52,225 nt of DNA from Acidobacteriota bacterium (GTDB lineage: Bacteria; Acidobacteriota; Terriglobia; Terriglobales; Acidobacteriaceae): contig JAJYFA010000008.1 of NCBI GenBank assembly GCA_021790995.1, forward strand, positions 1 through 52,225, written 5' to 3'. The position numbers were made by a program, and so were the translations under genes. The notes below the pieces were generated by a model. The model ran no database searches. It had not been told where the DNA came from and was given only the letters and a program-made list of their open reading frames with translations. Every line of letters starts with the position of its first letter. Position 1 is the first letter of the stretch. Below, piece after piece: positions 1 to 7,690 of the stretch.

Positions 1-92
1 AGCGAAACAAAAGGGGCCGAAAAGAGCAGGCAATAGCGGACCCCTCACTTTCACCAGGAATACCCGGCAGTAAACTCGACCACAACGTTTAC

Positions 93-319
93 TCAGGGCA
101 ATCGCATGAACGGTTTGTACTGGTGTCGCTGTTGACGAACAATGCTCCAAGCGTACATTTATGTGCCGTGATTGAGGGGGCATGGAGAAGATGGCACGTG
201 ACGCGCTCAAAAATCAGCGGCTTTTTAGGGGTGGTCTTCTAAAAAACAACAATAACCGCCTCGCGATCCGTCTCTAGGCGTTCGGCGGAATCGTACCGGC
301 GTTCATGCGATTGCCCTGA
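93..319. repeat. MITE-like element with perfect 20-bp terminal inverted repeats
   Basis: TCAGGGCAATCGCATGAACG at 93-112 is repeated as its exact reverse complement at 300-319. The 187 bp between them hold no credible ORF. The arrangement is that of a miniature inverted-repeat element or a deleted insertion sequence. The bases directly outside the two ends do not form an obvious target duplication, so the element may be old. It lies about 80 bp upstream of the isomerase gene and could affect its promoter. Confidence 0.7.
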
Positions 320-399
320 CAACATCGCGAGCGGCGCGATGTCCCTCATCGCACCTGCTACCCTATTAAGTCCGGCTGTGCTGGATAAGGAGTGCATGC

Positions 400-1365
400 G
401 TGGCGGAAATTGCGCCGTTTGGGATCAGGCCAGAGATCTCACCGCGCCCATGGGGCTTTCGCGATCTGCGTCCGTGGTACGATCTTGTGGCCGAGGGCGA
501 TCCCATCGGTGAGGTTTGGCTCACGGGCGACGATTGCCGGGTTTCAACCGGTCCTTATGCGGGCAAGCGGTTGGCCGCGCTGTTTGCCGAAGAGCACGAG
601 GCGCTACTCGGCGCCAGCGCGCCATCGCCAGACTCACCGCTGCTGATCAAGACCATCTTCGCGCGGGAAAAACTGAGCGTGCAGGTGCATCCCGACGACA
701 GGATGGCGCAAAAATACGGCGATCCGCGCGGCAAGACCGAGTGCTGGTACGCTCTCGCCGCCGAGCCGGGCGCAAAGGTCGCTCTGGGTGTGAAGCACGG
801 CACGACAGTTGCCCAGATCGAGCAGGAGATTCATGACGGCACGCTCGAAGCGAGTCTGAATGCGGTGCCGGTTGCAGCCGGCGACATGATCTTTGTCGAC
901 GCGGGCACCATTCACGCCATCTGGCCGGGATCGATCCTGATGGAGACGCAGCAGAACTGCGACCTGACCTATCGCATGTTCGACTACGGCCGTCCACGCG
1001 AGTTGCACATCGCAAAATCGATCGAAGCCACCAAACTCACGACGCGCGCCGGAAAAGTCGCGCCGCAAGTGCTTGCCGACCGCACAGTACTGATCGACGT
1101 CGAGTACTTCCGCGTGGAGCGGATTCCCGTAGAGGGCCGCCGTTCAGGCGAAAGCCTCCGCGGAGATCGGCAGCCGGGCCTCGCTTACCTGTTCGCCGCC
1201 GCCGGATCTGCGCGGCTCCTGGGACCAGGCTTTGAGCCGCTGGAACTGCCGTCGCGCGGCGTTGTCGCCGTGCCCGCGGCGTCACCCGAATTTGTGCTGG
1301 AAGATACAAGCAAGCCGGGCGAAAAGCTGGACATGATCCGCATCACGCCCAACTGGCCGAAGTGA
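400..1365 (+). CDS. manA: Class I mannose-6-phosphate isomerase-like protein
   Basis: The 321-aa product resembles type I phosphomannose isomerases, cupin-fold zinc enzymes that interconvert mannose-6-P and fructose-6-P. The metal-site signatures are visible: QVHPDD near residue 100, GKTECWYAL near 114, and an FVDAGTIHAI stretch near 165. The length fits the short bacterial (Bacillus-like) forms. The start is GTG, chosen because AAGGAG lies 7 nt upstream. It stands alone, with a mobile element upstream and a gene-poor region downstream. A role in GDP-mannose or mannose metabolism is inference. Confidence 0.85.
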   Translation: MAEIAPFGIRPEISPRPWGFRDLRPWYDLVAEGDPIGEVWLTGDDCRVSTGPYAGKRLAALFAEEHEALLGASAPSPDSPLLIKTIFAREKLSVQVHPDDRMAQKYGDPRGKTECWYALAAEPGAKVALGVKHGTTVAQIEQEIHDGTLEASLNAVPVAAGDMIFVDAGTIHAIWPGSILMETQQNCDLTYRMFDYGRPRELHIAKSIEATKLTTRAGKVAPQVLADRTVLIDVEYFRVERIPVEGRRSGESLRGDRQPGLAYLFAAAGSARLLGPGFEPLELPSRGVVAVPAASPEFVLEDTSKPGEKLDMIRITPNWPK

Positions 1366-2256
1366 ACGGGAAGAGCGGCGTCCGCGGAGCCAGAGGATTG
1401 CGTCTTCCGCGAAATCGGCTGGCGAATGTGGCGGGGAGTCTCTCTGGCGGAGCGAGGTCCGGTGGCGCAGAGATTCGCGCGGAGCGCGAGCTGTTTACCA
1501 CTTCGTCACCTACCCTCCCCCTCCCCCATTCTTTTGGACGATGTTCCTTGTTTTCAAAGGCTTAGACCATGATTTGCGGTTCAGGTTCCTGATATCAAAG
1601 AAGTTAAAGGCAAAATCGTCAAGAGTAAGAGGTTACGGATGGTGTTTCGGGACGGTTGCGCCTGTTTCAGAGGGCCTGCGCTTCGCCGGTGGGGCGGTCT
1701 CAGAGGGCCGGTTCGGCGCTCGTGATTCCGTCTGAGATCATGGTAGCGGTTTTGGAGAAATACTCTGCAAAGATTGGGATGGAAATCGGAGGCAGCCGGT
1801 TCACCTGCCCGGTGACAACTGAAGGTGACGAAGTGGAGCGCATCTCTGCCTTGTGGAAGCGTTTTAGACCGCCTGGCAGGTGGGCATGTTCGTGCGGCGA
1901 CGATCTTCACGCAACGCCCGCTCATCGCAAAGAACGCGATGAACGGGCCACAGCTTCGTCGAACTCAGCGCACTTCTTCACGGCTTTTGACCTGAGGGCC
2001 ACCTGCCCGAGAGACGCATCTCAACCCAGCGGCTGTTCGGTTTTCACCCTCAGTGCAGCTTCGGCGAAAGGAGAGCATACCGGAGAACCAGAATCTTCTG
2101 AAAAACAGGAATGTTTGAAGTGGTGGCCAGGGACGGGATTGTTCTAACTCATCGTGCTGATTCTAAACATGTTATTGAAAACTATAGGTGCAGGATTGCG
2201 CCACAACCTACCGATACGCGGTTTCGGAGTACGTATTGAGTACACGGGGTTTTGCA
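1366..2256. other. Gene-poor region with degenerate sequence
   Basis: About 890 bp lie between the isomerase gene and the HNH gene without a convincing intact gene. ORFs here are low in complexity, have no recognisable domain and overlap one another. It holds a probable transposase relic (listed separately) and short inverted repeats such as CACCTGCC (from about 1803) and GGCAGGTG (about 1875). It looks like decayed mobile DNA. Confidence 0.5.
1740..1850 (-). pseudogene. Possible relic of a REP-associated tyrosine transposase (Y1/IS200-like)
   Basis: On the minus strand 1809-1838 reads LHFVTFSCHR, which strongly resembles the conserved N-terminal HFVTFSCYR stretch of REP-associated Y1 transposases. 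The downstream residues only loosely follow the family, and the HUH motif region (PEHVHLL-like) is not found. If real, it is a short decayed fragment. Chance similarity cannot be excluded. Confidence 0.3.
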
Positions 2257-2919
2257 CTAAAGCACGTTGCTCTTACCAAGATTGCATGTCTCGCACAGGG
2301 TTTGGAGGTTCTCCTCGACGGTTTCGCCGCCAACACTCCAAGCGGTTATATGGTCAACGTGCAGTTCGAGGCCTGGCGTTAATACCGGACTTGCCCCGCA
2401 AGCTCGGCATGAGAAGTTATCCCGTTTGAGGATGCGGTACCGTAACCTCAAAGAAGGATCGCGACTTGTTCGATGCCCACTGGCCACCTCTATTGGAGTC
2501 GGAGGATCTCTATCTTGTAAATTTGCGTATTCAACAAACTCTTCAAGCGCCTTTGTCCAAGAGCCAAAGCGGCGAATGTACGGCCTCTCGGAAATCGCGG
2601 ACGGCGGATGAGCCGTCTCCCTGCGCTTTGGTTGTCGTCCGTAGTGTTCCCACAAAACCATCAAGTTTTCGAATAGGCGCTCGTCTGAAATATGGACCTC
2701 ATTCAAAATCTCTAGCCCAGCCTCTTTGAGCGCTTGGTTCCATGAGCCGAAGCGTTTGCTCACTGTGATGGCGGAATACCTCCCAAATCTTGGATACAGT
2801 CTGCTACTTATACTTTTGGTTCCAGCGGCTTCGGCAGCGCGTTGAAGATCGCCCAACAATTCAGCGCTGGATACAGCCGCATTGGGTGATCGACTTAACT
2901 GGAATTTCGACTCGCTCAT
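2257..2919 (-). CDS. HNH endonuclease with N-terminal homing-associated repeats
   Basis: The 220-aa protein has two copies of a short repeat, RFGSWNQALKEAGL near residue 57 and RRFGSWTKALEEF near 115, typical of the HNH-associated repeat thought to bind DNA. The C-terminus carries a complete HNH nuclease domain: CRACG, then LHVDHITAWS, then an N and CETCNLGK. All zinc-site and catalytic positions look intact. No strong Shine-Dalgarno is seen before the ATG. It neighbours a broken methyltransferase and IS fragments, which fits a selfish or phage-derived nuclease. Substrate unknown. Confidence 0.8.
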   Translation of the reverse strand: MSESKFQLSRSPNAAVSSAELLGDLQRAAEAAGTKSISSRLYPRFGRYSAITVSKRFGSWNQALKEAGLEILNEVHISDERLFENLMVLWEHYGRQPKRRETAHPPSAISERPYIRRFGSWTKALEEFVEYANLQDRDPPTPIEVASGHRTSRDPSLRLRYRILKRDNFSCRACGASPVLTPGLELHVDHITAWSVGGETVEENLQTLCETCNLGKSNVL

Positions 2920-3027
2920 GACTGACCCAATCGGGGTCGAACCTCCACTCCCCTGTGCATAAGTGTACTTGCAATTTCTTGCCAGTGTGCTTTGCTTAAG
3001 GTATCCCGAAATTAAACATCACCCTGC

Positions 3028-3282
3028 ATGGAGGTCGAACGAAGTAATAAAGACAAGATCATTCTGCATCTCTGTGCCTCGAAGTACGGAAGCGACACGC
3101 GAGACTATCGCGAGGCTAGATACGATGTCCGGCTCATCACGAAAGAGATCGGCGTCGAGAACTACCATCCGCCGAAAGGGGTCTATGGCATCATCGCCAA
3201 TCCTCCGTGCACGATGTTCTCCATTGCACGCTCAAGAGCCAAAACGCCCCGTGATCTTCGTGAGGGAATAAGGCTAGTGTAG
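3028..3282 (+). pseudogene. N-terminal fragment of a phage-type DNA (cytosine) methyltransferase
   Basis: The 84-aa ORF reads like the start of phage-encoded SAM-dependent DNA methyltransferases. KIILHLCAS is at the SAM-binding beginning, and GIIANPPCTMFS carries the PPC motif IV of C5-methyltransferases. Family members continue well past PRDLREGIRLV. Here the frame stops immediately, exactly where IS630-like sequence starts. The protein therefore lacks the target-recognition and C-terminal parts and is presumably inactive. Confidence 0.65.
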
Positions 3283-3286
3283 TGCG

Positions 3287-3422
3287 TCATGCAGATTGAC
3301 CGTTATGCAGGGCCGCCCGAGCGCGCTTGACCTTCTCCAGGATGTCGGCGGCCTTGGCGGTCCAGATGAAGGGTTTGGGGCTTTCATTGTGATGGTCGAT
3401 GTAATCGAAGATGGGCAGGTTC
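3287..3422 (-). pseudogene. IS630-family transposase, C-terminal remnant
   Basis: The minus strand encodes NLPIFDYIDHHNESPKPFIW followed by TAKAADILEKVKRARAALHN and a TGA stop. This is the characteristic C-terminal tail of IS630/Tc1-like transposases. The end of the element falls at or near a TA in the methyltransferase, as expected for TA-targeting IS630. The N-terminal part, including the DDE core, is absent. The fragment ends at 3422, where the IS110-type element begins. Confidence 0.75.
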
Positions 3423-3432
3423 TATAAAAGGG

Positions 3433-3811
3433 GATGTCAAGTAAAAACACTTTCCCTCAACCGCCCGTGGAAGGATTTTTTCTGACATCCAGCCCCTGTT
3501 GGCGGCGGCACTGGTCTTGGCTTGGGCGCGGCGGTGCTTTTTGCCGGGTTGTGCGGCGTGGGGATTCATACTTGCGTTTGTCGCGCGGCGTCTGCGAGCG
3601 TCATCGAAAGCAGCGTGTCGGCTATGCGCCAACCATGGTTCTATCTGAGACTCATTGGCCTATGGCTTTGTTGGGTTGTCCGAGGAGGCATACGGTGGCC
3701 CTTGAGACTTGGAAGCCTAAACCCGCCATGGATACTCGTCCTCGAACCCGGACGCTGGCTGGCCGAGCGGCAAAGCATTTTCCCTTTTAGCCGCTTTTGG
3801 GCGAGCCGCGC
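3433..3811 (-). ncRNA. Candidate guide (bridge-type) RNA region of the IS110 element
   Basis: No credible gene lies between the transposase stop and the element end. In IS1111-type relatives the guide RNA that pairs with target and donor DNA is encoded downstream of the transposase, which matches this position. Near the end, GGGGATGTCA and TGACATCC form inverted arms around about 45 bp. The RNA itself is not demonstrated; this is placement by analogy. Confidence 0.3.
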
Positions 3812-4879
3812 TTAAGCTGCTTGTGCGCTCACATATTCCGCTTGAAAAACCTCTCCTTTCTTCCAGATCTTCAGCGTGATGGCGGCGATCTTGCGGGCTA
3901 ACGTGAGCCGCGCCATCTCCGGACGCATGTTCTTGCTGAGCAGCCCGCGATAAAACTCGCCGAAGACGCCCGGCGAAAAGCTGGCCGTGGTGGCCGCGGC
4001 CTTGAAGACATTTTTCAGTTCGTGGTTATGATTCCAGTTCAAGCCGCGAATCTGCGCTGGCCGCTTCTTCCGTTCCAGTTGCCCGTCGACCACGCGATAC
4101 TCGGCGCTGTCGCGGGTCTCCACGCCCAGCCCGCAGTAAGTCCAGAACTGCCGCTTGGTGCGGAAGCGGTGCGGCGTCTGCACACGACCGATCAGCACGG
4201 CTGCGCGCAGTGGACCCAGAAACGGCACCGTTTGCAGCCACCGGGCCGCCGGGTGCTTGCGGCACTCGACGATCAGATCGTGTCGTGCCTGTCGGCGCAG
4301 TTTCTGTAGCGCGTCCAATTGCTGGTAAAGGCACTCGGCGCGGCGCCGCAAAGCGCAAGCGCCGAGTGCCGCCAGATACTCGCCGCGATGCTTGCTCCCA
4401 TATAACTTCTTTCCCGCATAGCCGATCGCCTGGCCCCGAAACACGGCCTTCAACCGCCCCATCACGCGCGTGGTGTCTTCGGTGAGCATCAGGTAACTGC
4501 GCACCAGGTGTTGCACCTCCAACGCGCTGGTCTCACCGTGATAGACCGGCGACAACATATCTGCGCGCAACAACTCGGCCAGCTTGCGCGCATCGATTGC
4601 ATCGCCCTTGTTACCCGACTTCAGCAGCGCGTTCTTGCGCGGATTGCACACCACCAGCTTCTCCACTCGCCGGGACAAAAGATCGTAAAGCCAGGCCGAA
4701 TGGGTGCCTTCTTCAAAGGTCACCCGCACCGTGCCCTGCACTCCGCCGATGAAATCCAGAATCGCCGCCGCCCGCGTCATCAGTACCGACTGCTGGATCA
4801 GCCGGCCGCTCTCGTTGAGTACCGCCGCCGAGATCGTGTCCCGGTGGACATCGAGCCCGATATATCTCACACTGTTCAT
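3812..4879 (-). CDS. IS110-family transposase (DEDD recombinase)
   Basis: The 355-aa protein begins YIGLDVHRDTISAAV, the N-terminal RuvC-like DEDD domain with its first Asp. GNKGDAIDARKLAELLR follows near residue 90. The C-terminal Tnp20-like part includes FRTKRQFWTYCGLGVETRDS and LNWNHNHELKNVFKAAA. Length and both domains are those of a complete IS110 transposase. The ATG at 4879 is preceded by AAGGAGG at a normal distance. No frameshift is seen, so the element may be active. Confidence 0.92.
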   Translation of the reverse strand: MNSVRYIGLDVHRDTISAAVLNESGRLIQQSVLMTRAAAILDFIGGVQGTVRVTFEEGTHSAWLYDLLSRRVEKLVVCNPRKNALLKSGNKGDAIDARKLAELLRADMLSPVYHGETSALEVQHLVRSYLMLTEDTTRVMGRLKAVFRGQAIGYAGKKLYGSKHRGEYLAALGACALRRRAECLYQQLDALQKLRRQARHDLIVECRKHPAARWLQTVPFLGPLRAAVLIGRVQTPHRFRTKRQFWTYCGLGVETRDSAEYRVVDGQLERKKRPAQIRGLNWNHNHELKNVFKAAATTASFSPGVFGEFYRGLLSKNMRPEMARLTLARKIAAITLKIWKKGEVFQAEYVSAQAA

Positions 4880-4899
4880 CTGGGTGTTCCTCCTTGATG

Positions 4900-4934
4900 G
4901 CTGCGGTTGTCTGCTTCAGCACAGCAACCGCAGC
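4900..4934 (-). promoter_or_regulatory. Hairpin in the transposase leader
   Basis: GCTGCGGTTG (4900-4909) and CAACCGCAGC (4925-4934) form a perfect 10-bp stem with a 15-nt loop. It sits just upstream of the Shine-Dalgarno of the transposase and within about 20 bp of the element end. Possible roles are blocking read-through transcription from outside, or recombinase recognition. This is inference from structure only. Confidence 0.5.
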
Positions 4935-4960
4935 TTACAAGAAAGGGGCGCCCTTTTATA

Positions 4961-5306
4961 TTGCGTGGCCCAGCCAAGCTATTTCTGGATGCTCGATTTC
5001 CCCCGATGGGAAGCACTGCCCTTTCTCGGGCGACTGACGCATCGGTGGTTTCCCACGACTGAGGGTGTGACAGAGGGTGGGCTGGCACATCAGAACCTCG
5101 GCGCTGATCCGCAAAACGCAAGTCAAGGTCGTCGAATCGCAGTTTCCGTGGCGCTTCAGGTGGAGTAAAACGCCAAACCGTGCGACCTCAGGTGTACGGT
5201 TTCGCATCTCCCAAAAACCGCCCGTTTCCCCCTTGCGGCGGGTGCCCCGGTCTTGCAGCCCTGAGGCTCCTGCACTCCGGGATCCCCGCTTCTCCGTTCT
5301 TGCCTT
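4961..5306. other. Non-coding gap beside the IS element
   Basis: About 350 bp without a convincing gene; the minus-strand ORF across 4956-5207 shows no recognisable domain. The missing front part of the IS630 transposase is not found here. The one clear structure is AAACCGT (5175-5181) paired with ACGGTTT (5196-5202), a 7-bp stem that could end transcription of the YnfA-like gene. It lacks a T-run. Confidence 0.4.
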
Positions 5307-5666
5307 TCAGCCTCTCCAGAACGCCATCAGCAGGCCGCCGGTGACGATGAGCGCTCCGCCTGCGTAAACGGGCGGGGTGGGCGCGTGGCCGAAGCGGACT
5401 TTGTTGAGGATCTGCGCCATGAGAAAGAACATGGCCACGTAGACGCCGATGAGGCGGCCAAAGTCCCAGCGCGGCGCATTGACGATGGAGCCATAAGCTG
5501 CCAGCATGACGGCTCCGGCAAGGAACGCGAAAACGCGACTGGCCCCCGAGGAGCGATAAAAGCTGGTCTGGAAGAACGAGTCGCCCAGGGCTTCAAGAAA
5601 GGCCGCAAACGCGAGCGCGGCGAGTGCGCCCAGGGGGTTCGAGACAAGACGGCTGGCCCATTGCAT
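5307..5666 (-). CDS. YnfA/UPF0060-like small integral membrane protein
   Basis: The 119-aa product is almost entirely hydrophobic, with about four membrane segments. The stretch MLAAYGSIVNAPRWDFGRLI followed by GVYVAMFFLMAQIL matches the conserved YG..FGR..A.Y pattern of UPF0060 (YnfA), a family in the drug/metabolite transporter superfamily. Function is unknown, though small multidrug-type efflux has been suggested for relatives. The N-terminus is longer than usual. It is divergent from the Amt operon. Confidence 0.65.
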   Translation of the reverse strand: MQWASRLVSNPLGALAALAFAAFLEALGDSFFQTSFYRSSGASRVFAFLAGAVMLAAYGSIVNAPRWDFGRLIGVYVAMFFLMAQILNKVRFGHAPTPPVYAGGALIVTGGLLMAFWRG

Positions 5667-5879
5667 CGGGGATCTCCTCGGTGGGGTTGAAACTCAAGTA
5701 GGCAACGCACCTTCCTCAGATGGCGCAGCCCAGCGCAATTCCGATGCTAACCAATCAATCGTTTAGAATTCGTAAGGACGGAAGGGTCGTTTTCAGCAGC
5801 CTGTAAAGCTCCGTTGATTTTCTGCCACTCGCGGCACGCGACCCACGCACTGCGCGAAGCTCGCGTTTCGGCCTAGCTG

Positions 5880-5911
5880 GCCGTGTTTGCCGCAGCTTTG
5901 CGGGACACGGC
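5880..5911 (+). promoter_or_regulatory. Stem-loop in the leader of the small ORF-amt operon
   Basis: GCCGTGT (5880-5886) pairs with ACACGGC (5905-5911), and inside it CCGC pairs with GCGG around a short loop. It ends about 33 nt before the start of the 59-aa ORF. No T-run follows, so a simple terminator is unlikely. A translational or attenuation role is possible but unproven. Confidence 0.35.
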
Positions 5912-5944
5912 TTCCGTGCCGGGCGCGACAGGGAGAGGAAGCGC

Positions 5945-6124
5945 ATGAAGTACGCCGGATTGCTGGTGATGCCAGCGGGATTCTTTCTTACGCTCGCTGC
6001 CCTCGTGCTGTTCGCCGATGCCACGCGGCGGATGGCGTTTGTGCTGTGCGGCCTTGCGGTTGTGGCGCTGGGCCTCGGGGTCGTGGCGCGCGGCCACATG
6101 CCGGTGCGTGGAGCCAGCCGATGA
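5945..6124 (+). CDS. 59-aa two-helix membrane protein coupled to Amt
   Basis: The ORF was below the track cut-off. It reads MKYAGLLVMPAGFFLTLAAL at the start, and a second hydrophobic helix AFVLCGLAVVALGLGVVA follows. GGGAGAGGAAG lies just upstream as ribosome-binding site. Its TGA overlaps the ATG of the amt-like gene (ATGA), which indicates translational coupling. No family was recognised. A small accessory subunit or regulator of the transporter is a reasonable guess but unproven. Confidence 0.65.
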   Translation: MKYAGLLVMPAGFFLTLAALVLFADATRRMAFVLCGLAVVALGLGVVARGHMPVRGASR

Positions 6125-7431
6125 GCGCCGCTGCTCCCATCACACAAGCCCCCGCGGCGGCAATGAGCGAGGCCGTCTTTGCCCTCACGTTTGCCCTGTT
6201 GCTGATTGCGCCGCTGGCGCTGGCCGGCGTGGCCCTGATCAATACCGGACTTGGACGGTCGCGTTCGGCGGCGCAGGCCATGCTGGGCAGTCTTGCGGTC
6301 CTGGCTGTGGCCGCGATTGTCTTTGCCTTCTGGGGCGCGTCGCTGGCGGGCGCGCCCGGAGCGCGGGAGCTTGCGTTTCACGCCGCCGGAAAGAGTTGGG
6401 GCGTTCTGGGGCTTGGGCCGTTGCTGCTGCGCGAGCTTGGATCGGCCGCGCCGCAGAGGCAGCTTGCGCTGCTCTTCGAGTTCCTGGCTGTTGCCATGGC
6501 GGCGATGATTCCGTGGGGCTCGGGCGCCGACCGCTGGCGGCTCGCGGCTGGATGCGCGGCGGCGGCGGTGATCGCGGGCCTGGTGTTTCCTTTGGCGGCG
6601 CACTGGATCTGGGGCGGCGGGTTTCTGGCTGCGCTGGGTGCCAACTTCGGACTGGGAGCGGGAGTTCTCGATGGCGGAGGCGCGGCCACGGTGCATGCGC
6701 TGGGCGGGCTGGCGGCGCTGGCGCTGGCCTGGATCGCGGGACCGCGCAGAGGCAAGTTCCCCAAAGAGGGCCTGTCGACGGCGATGCCGGGCCATAATGC
6801 CATTTATGTTTTGTTCGGCTGCCTGCTCGCGCTCGTGGGGTGGCTTGCGTGGAACGCAGCCGGTGCGGTCATCTGGCTGCATGCGCCCTTGGCGGAGCTG
6901 CCGGGAACGGCTATGAATACATTGCTCTCGGCCGCTGCTGCGCTGCTGATGACCTTTGCCATCACGCGCGTGCGCTTCGGCAAGCCGGATGCGAGTCTCT
7001 GCGCCAACGGATGGCTCGCGGGACTGGTGACCTCGACCGCGTGCGCCGCCGTGGCGACGCCGTTTGAAGCGATCTTCGCCGGAGCCGTGGCGGGAACTGT
7101 GACGCCGCTGCTGGTGGAGTTGCTGGAGCTTGCCCTCTCGATCGACGATCCCTCCGGCGCAATCGCGGTGCACGGCGCCGCGGGACTGTGGGGACTGGTC
7201 GCCGCCGGCTTCTTTGCCGCCCCGAGCGGGCAGCTCGCTGCGCAACTGGTGAGTGTGGCGGCGCAGGTCGGCGTTTTGCTGCCGCTCATTTATCTGCTCT
7301 TCGCGCTGCTCAACCGCGTAGTCGCCTTCCGCGTCGATCCCGATGGCGAACGAATTGGCATGGATCTGCACGAACTGGGCGGCGGAGCCTATCCCGAGTT
7401 CGTGATTCACCGCGACGAATCGTACCGATAA
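6121..7431 (+). CDS. amt: Atypical ammonium transporter (Amt/MEP/Rh family)
   Basis: From the ATG at 6121 the product is 436 aa with about 11 membrane helices. Family marks include AAHWIWGGGFLAALG, then LDGGGAATVHALGG, whose Asp and His sit 8 residues apart like D160/H168 of AmtB. IDDPSGAIAVHGAAGLWG supplies the second pore His. The segment equivalent to AmtB WFGFNAGS reads WLAWNAAG, so the F215 and S219 positions look like W and G. The ORF-track start at 5887 is rejected because it reads through the upstream small ORF. No PII (glnK) gene is adjacent. Substrate could differ from ammonium. Confidence 0.8.
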   Translation: MSAAAPITQAPAAAMSEAVFALTFALLLIAPLALAGVALINTGLGRSRSAAQAMLGSLAVLAVAAIVFAFWGASLAGAPGARELAFHAAGKSWGVLGLGPLLLRELGSAAPQRQLALLFEFLAVAMAAMIPWGSGADRWRLAAGCAAAAVIAGLVFPLAAHWIWGGGFLAALGANFGLGAGVLDGGGAATVHALGGLAALALAWIAGPRRGKFPKEGLSTAMPGHNAIYVLFGCLLALVGWLAWNAAGAVIWLHAPLAELPGTAMNTLLSAAAALLMTFAITRVRFGKPDASLCANGWLAGLVTSTACAAVATPFEAIFAGAVAGTVTPLLVELLELALSIDDPSGAIAVHGAAGLWGLVAAGFFAAPSGQLAAQLVSVAAQVGVLLPLIYLLFALLNRVVAFRVDPDGERIGMDLHELGGGAYPEFVIHRDESYR

Positions 7432-7620
7432 GGCGAAGCCGCAGGCGAGGATTCTTTCATGCCCTTCGATCATGGTTCCCAAAAAGGTGTTTGGGTTTGC
7501 AGATAATTTCTCCGCTTCGCGGTAGGATCGATTTTGTTAAGAGATTGCAGGCAGTTCAATGGCGCCGATTGAGCCTTGATCTCGTGAAGTAGAACTAACG
7601 GCGGAAAGTTTTGACGATTC

Positions 7621-7652
7621 AAAAAGGCATGGCTCAAGGGCTGTGCCTTTTT
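7621..7652 (+). terminator. Hairpin with flanking A and T runs, before the phage-like cassette
   Basis: AAAAAGGCA (7621-7629) pairs with TGCCTTTTT (7644-7652) around a 14-nt loop, giving a bidirectional intrinsic-terminator shape. It is 190 bp after amt and about 40 bp before the portal gene, so it separates the two transcription units. The rest of 7432-7690 holds no gene. Confidence 0.6.
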
Positions 7653-7690
7653 GTTTGTGGAGAGCTTGTTTTTGAGCAAGGAAGGTGCGC

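Larger units (their letters stand above)
3423..4960 (-). mobile_element. IS110-family insertion sequence (IS1111-like layout)
   Basis: TATAAAAGGG occurs at 3423-3432, and its exact reverse complement CCCTTTTATA at 4951-4960, enclosing one transposase gene. Subterminal inverted repeats like these are typical of the IS1111 branch of IS110; classic IS110 lacks them. The transposase side nearest 3423 has a 389-bp non-coding flank. That flank carries TTGACA on the minus strand close to the end (3435-3440), as expected for a half-promoter completed on circularisation. The exact ends are uncertain by a few bases. Confidence 0.6.

Noticed and set aside
1656-2147. 163-aa plus-strand ORF in the gene-poor region
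   Set aside because: No domain, no good ribosome-binding site; overlaps the transposase-like relic on the other strand.
2920-3027. tRNA-like GGTCGAACCTCC stretch
   Set aside because: No acceptor stem or anticodon arm can be formed around it.
3522-3815. 97-aa plus-strand ORF within the IS110 flank
   Set aside because: Lies in the non-coding flank of the insertion sequence; hydrophobic by composition but no family or start signal.
5755-7482. 575-aa minus-strand ORF opposite amt
   Set aside because: Arg/Gln/His-rich shadow of the amt gene in high-GC DNA; no domain.
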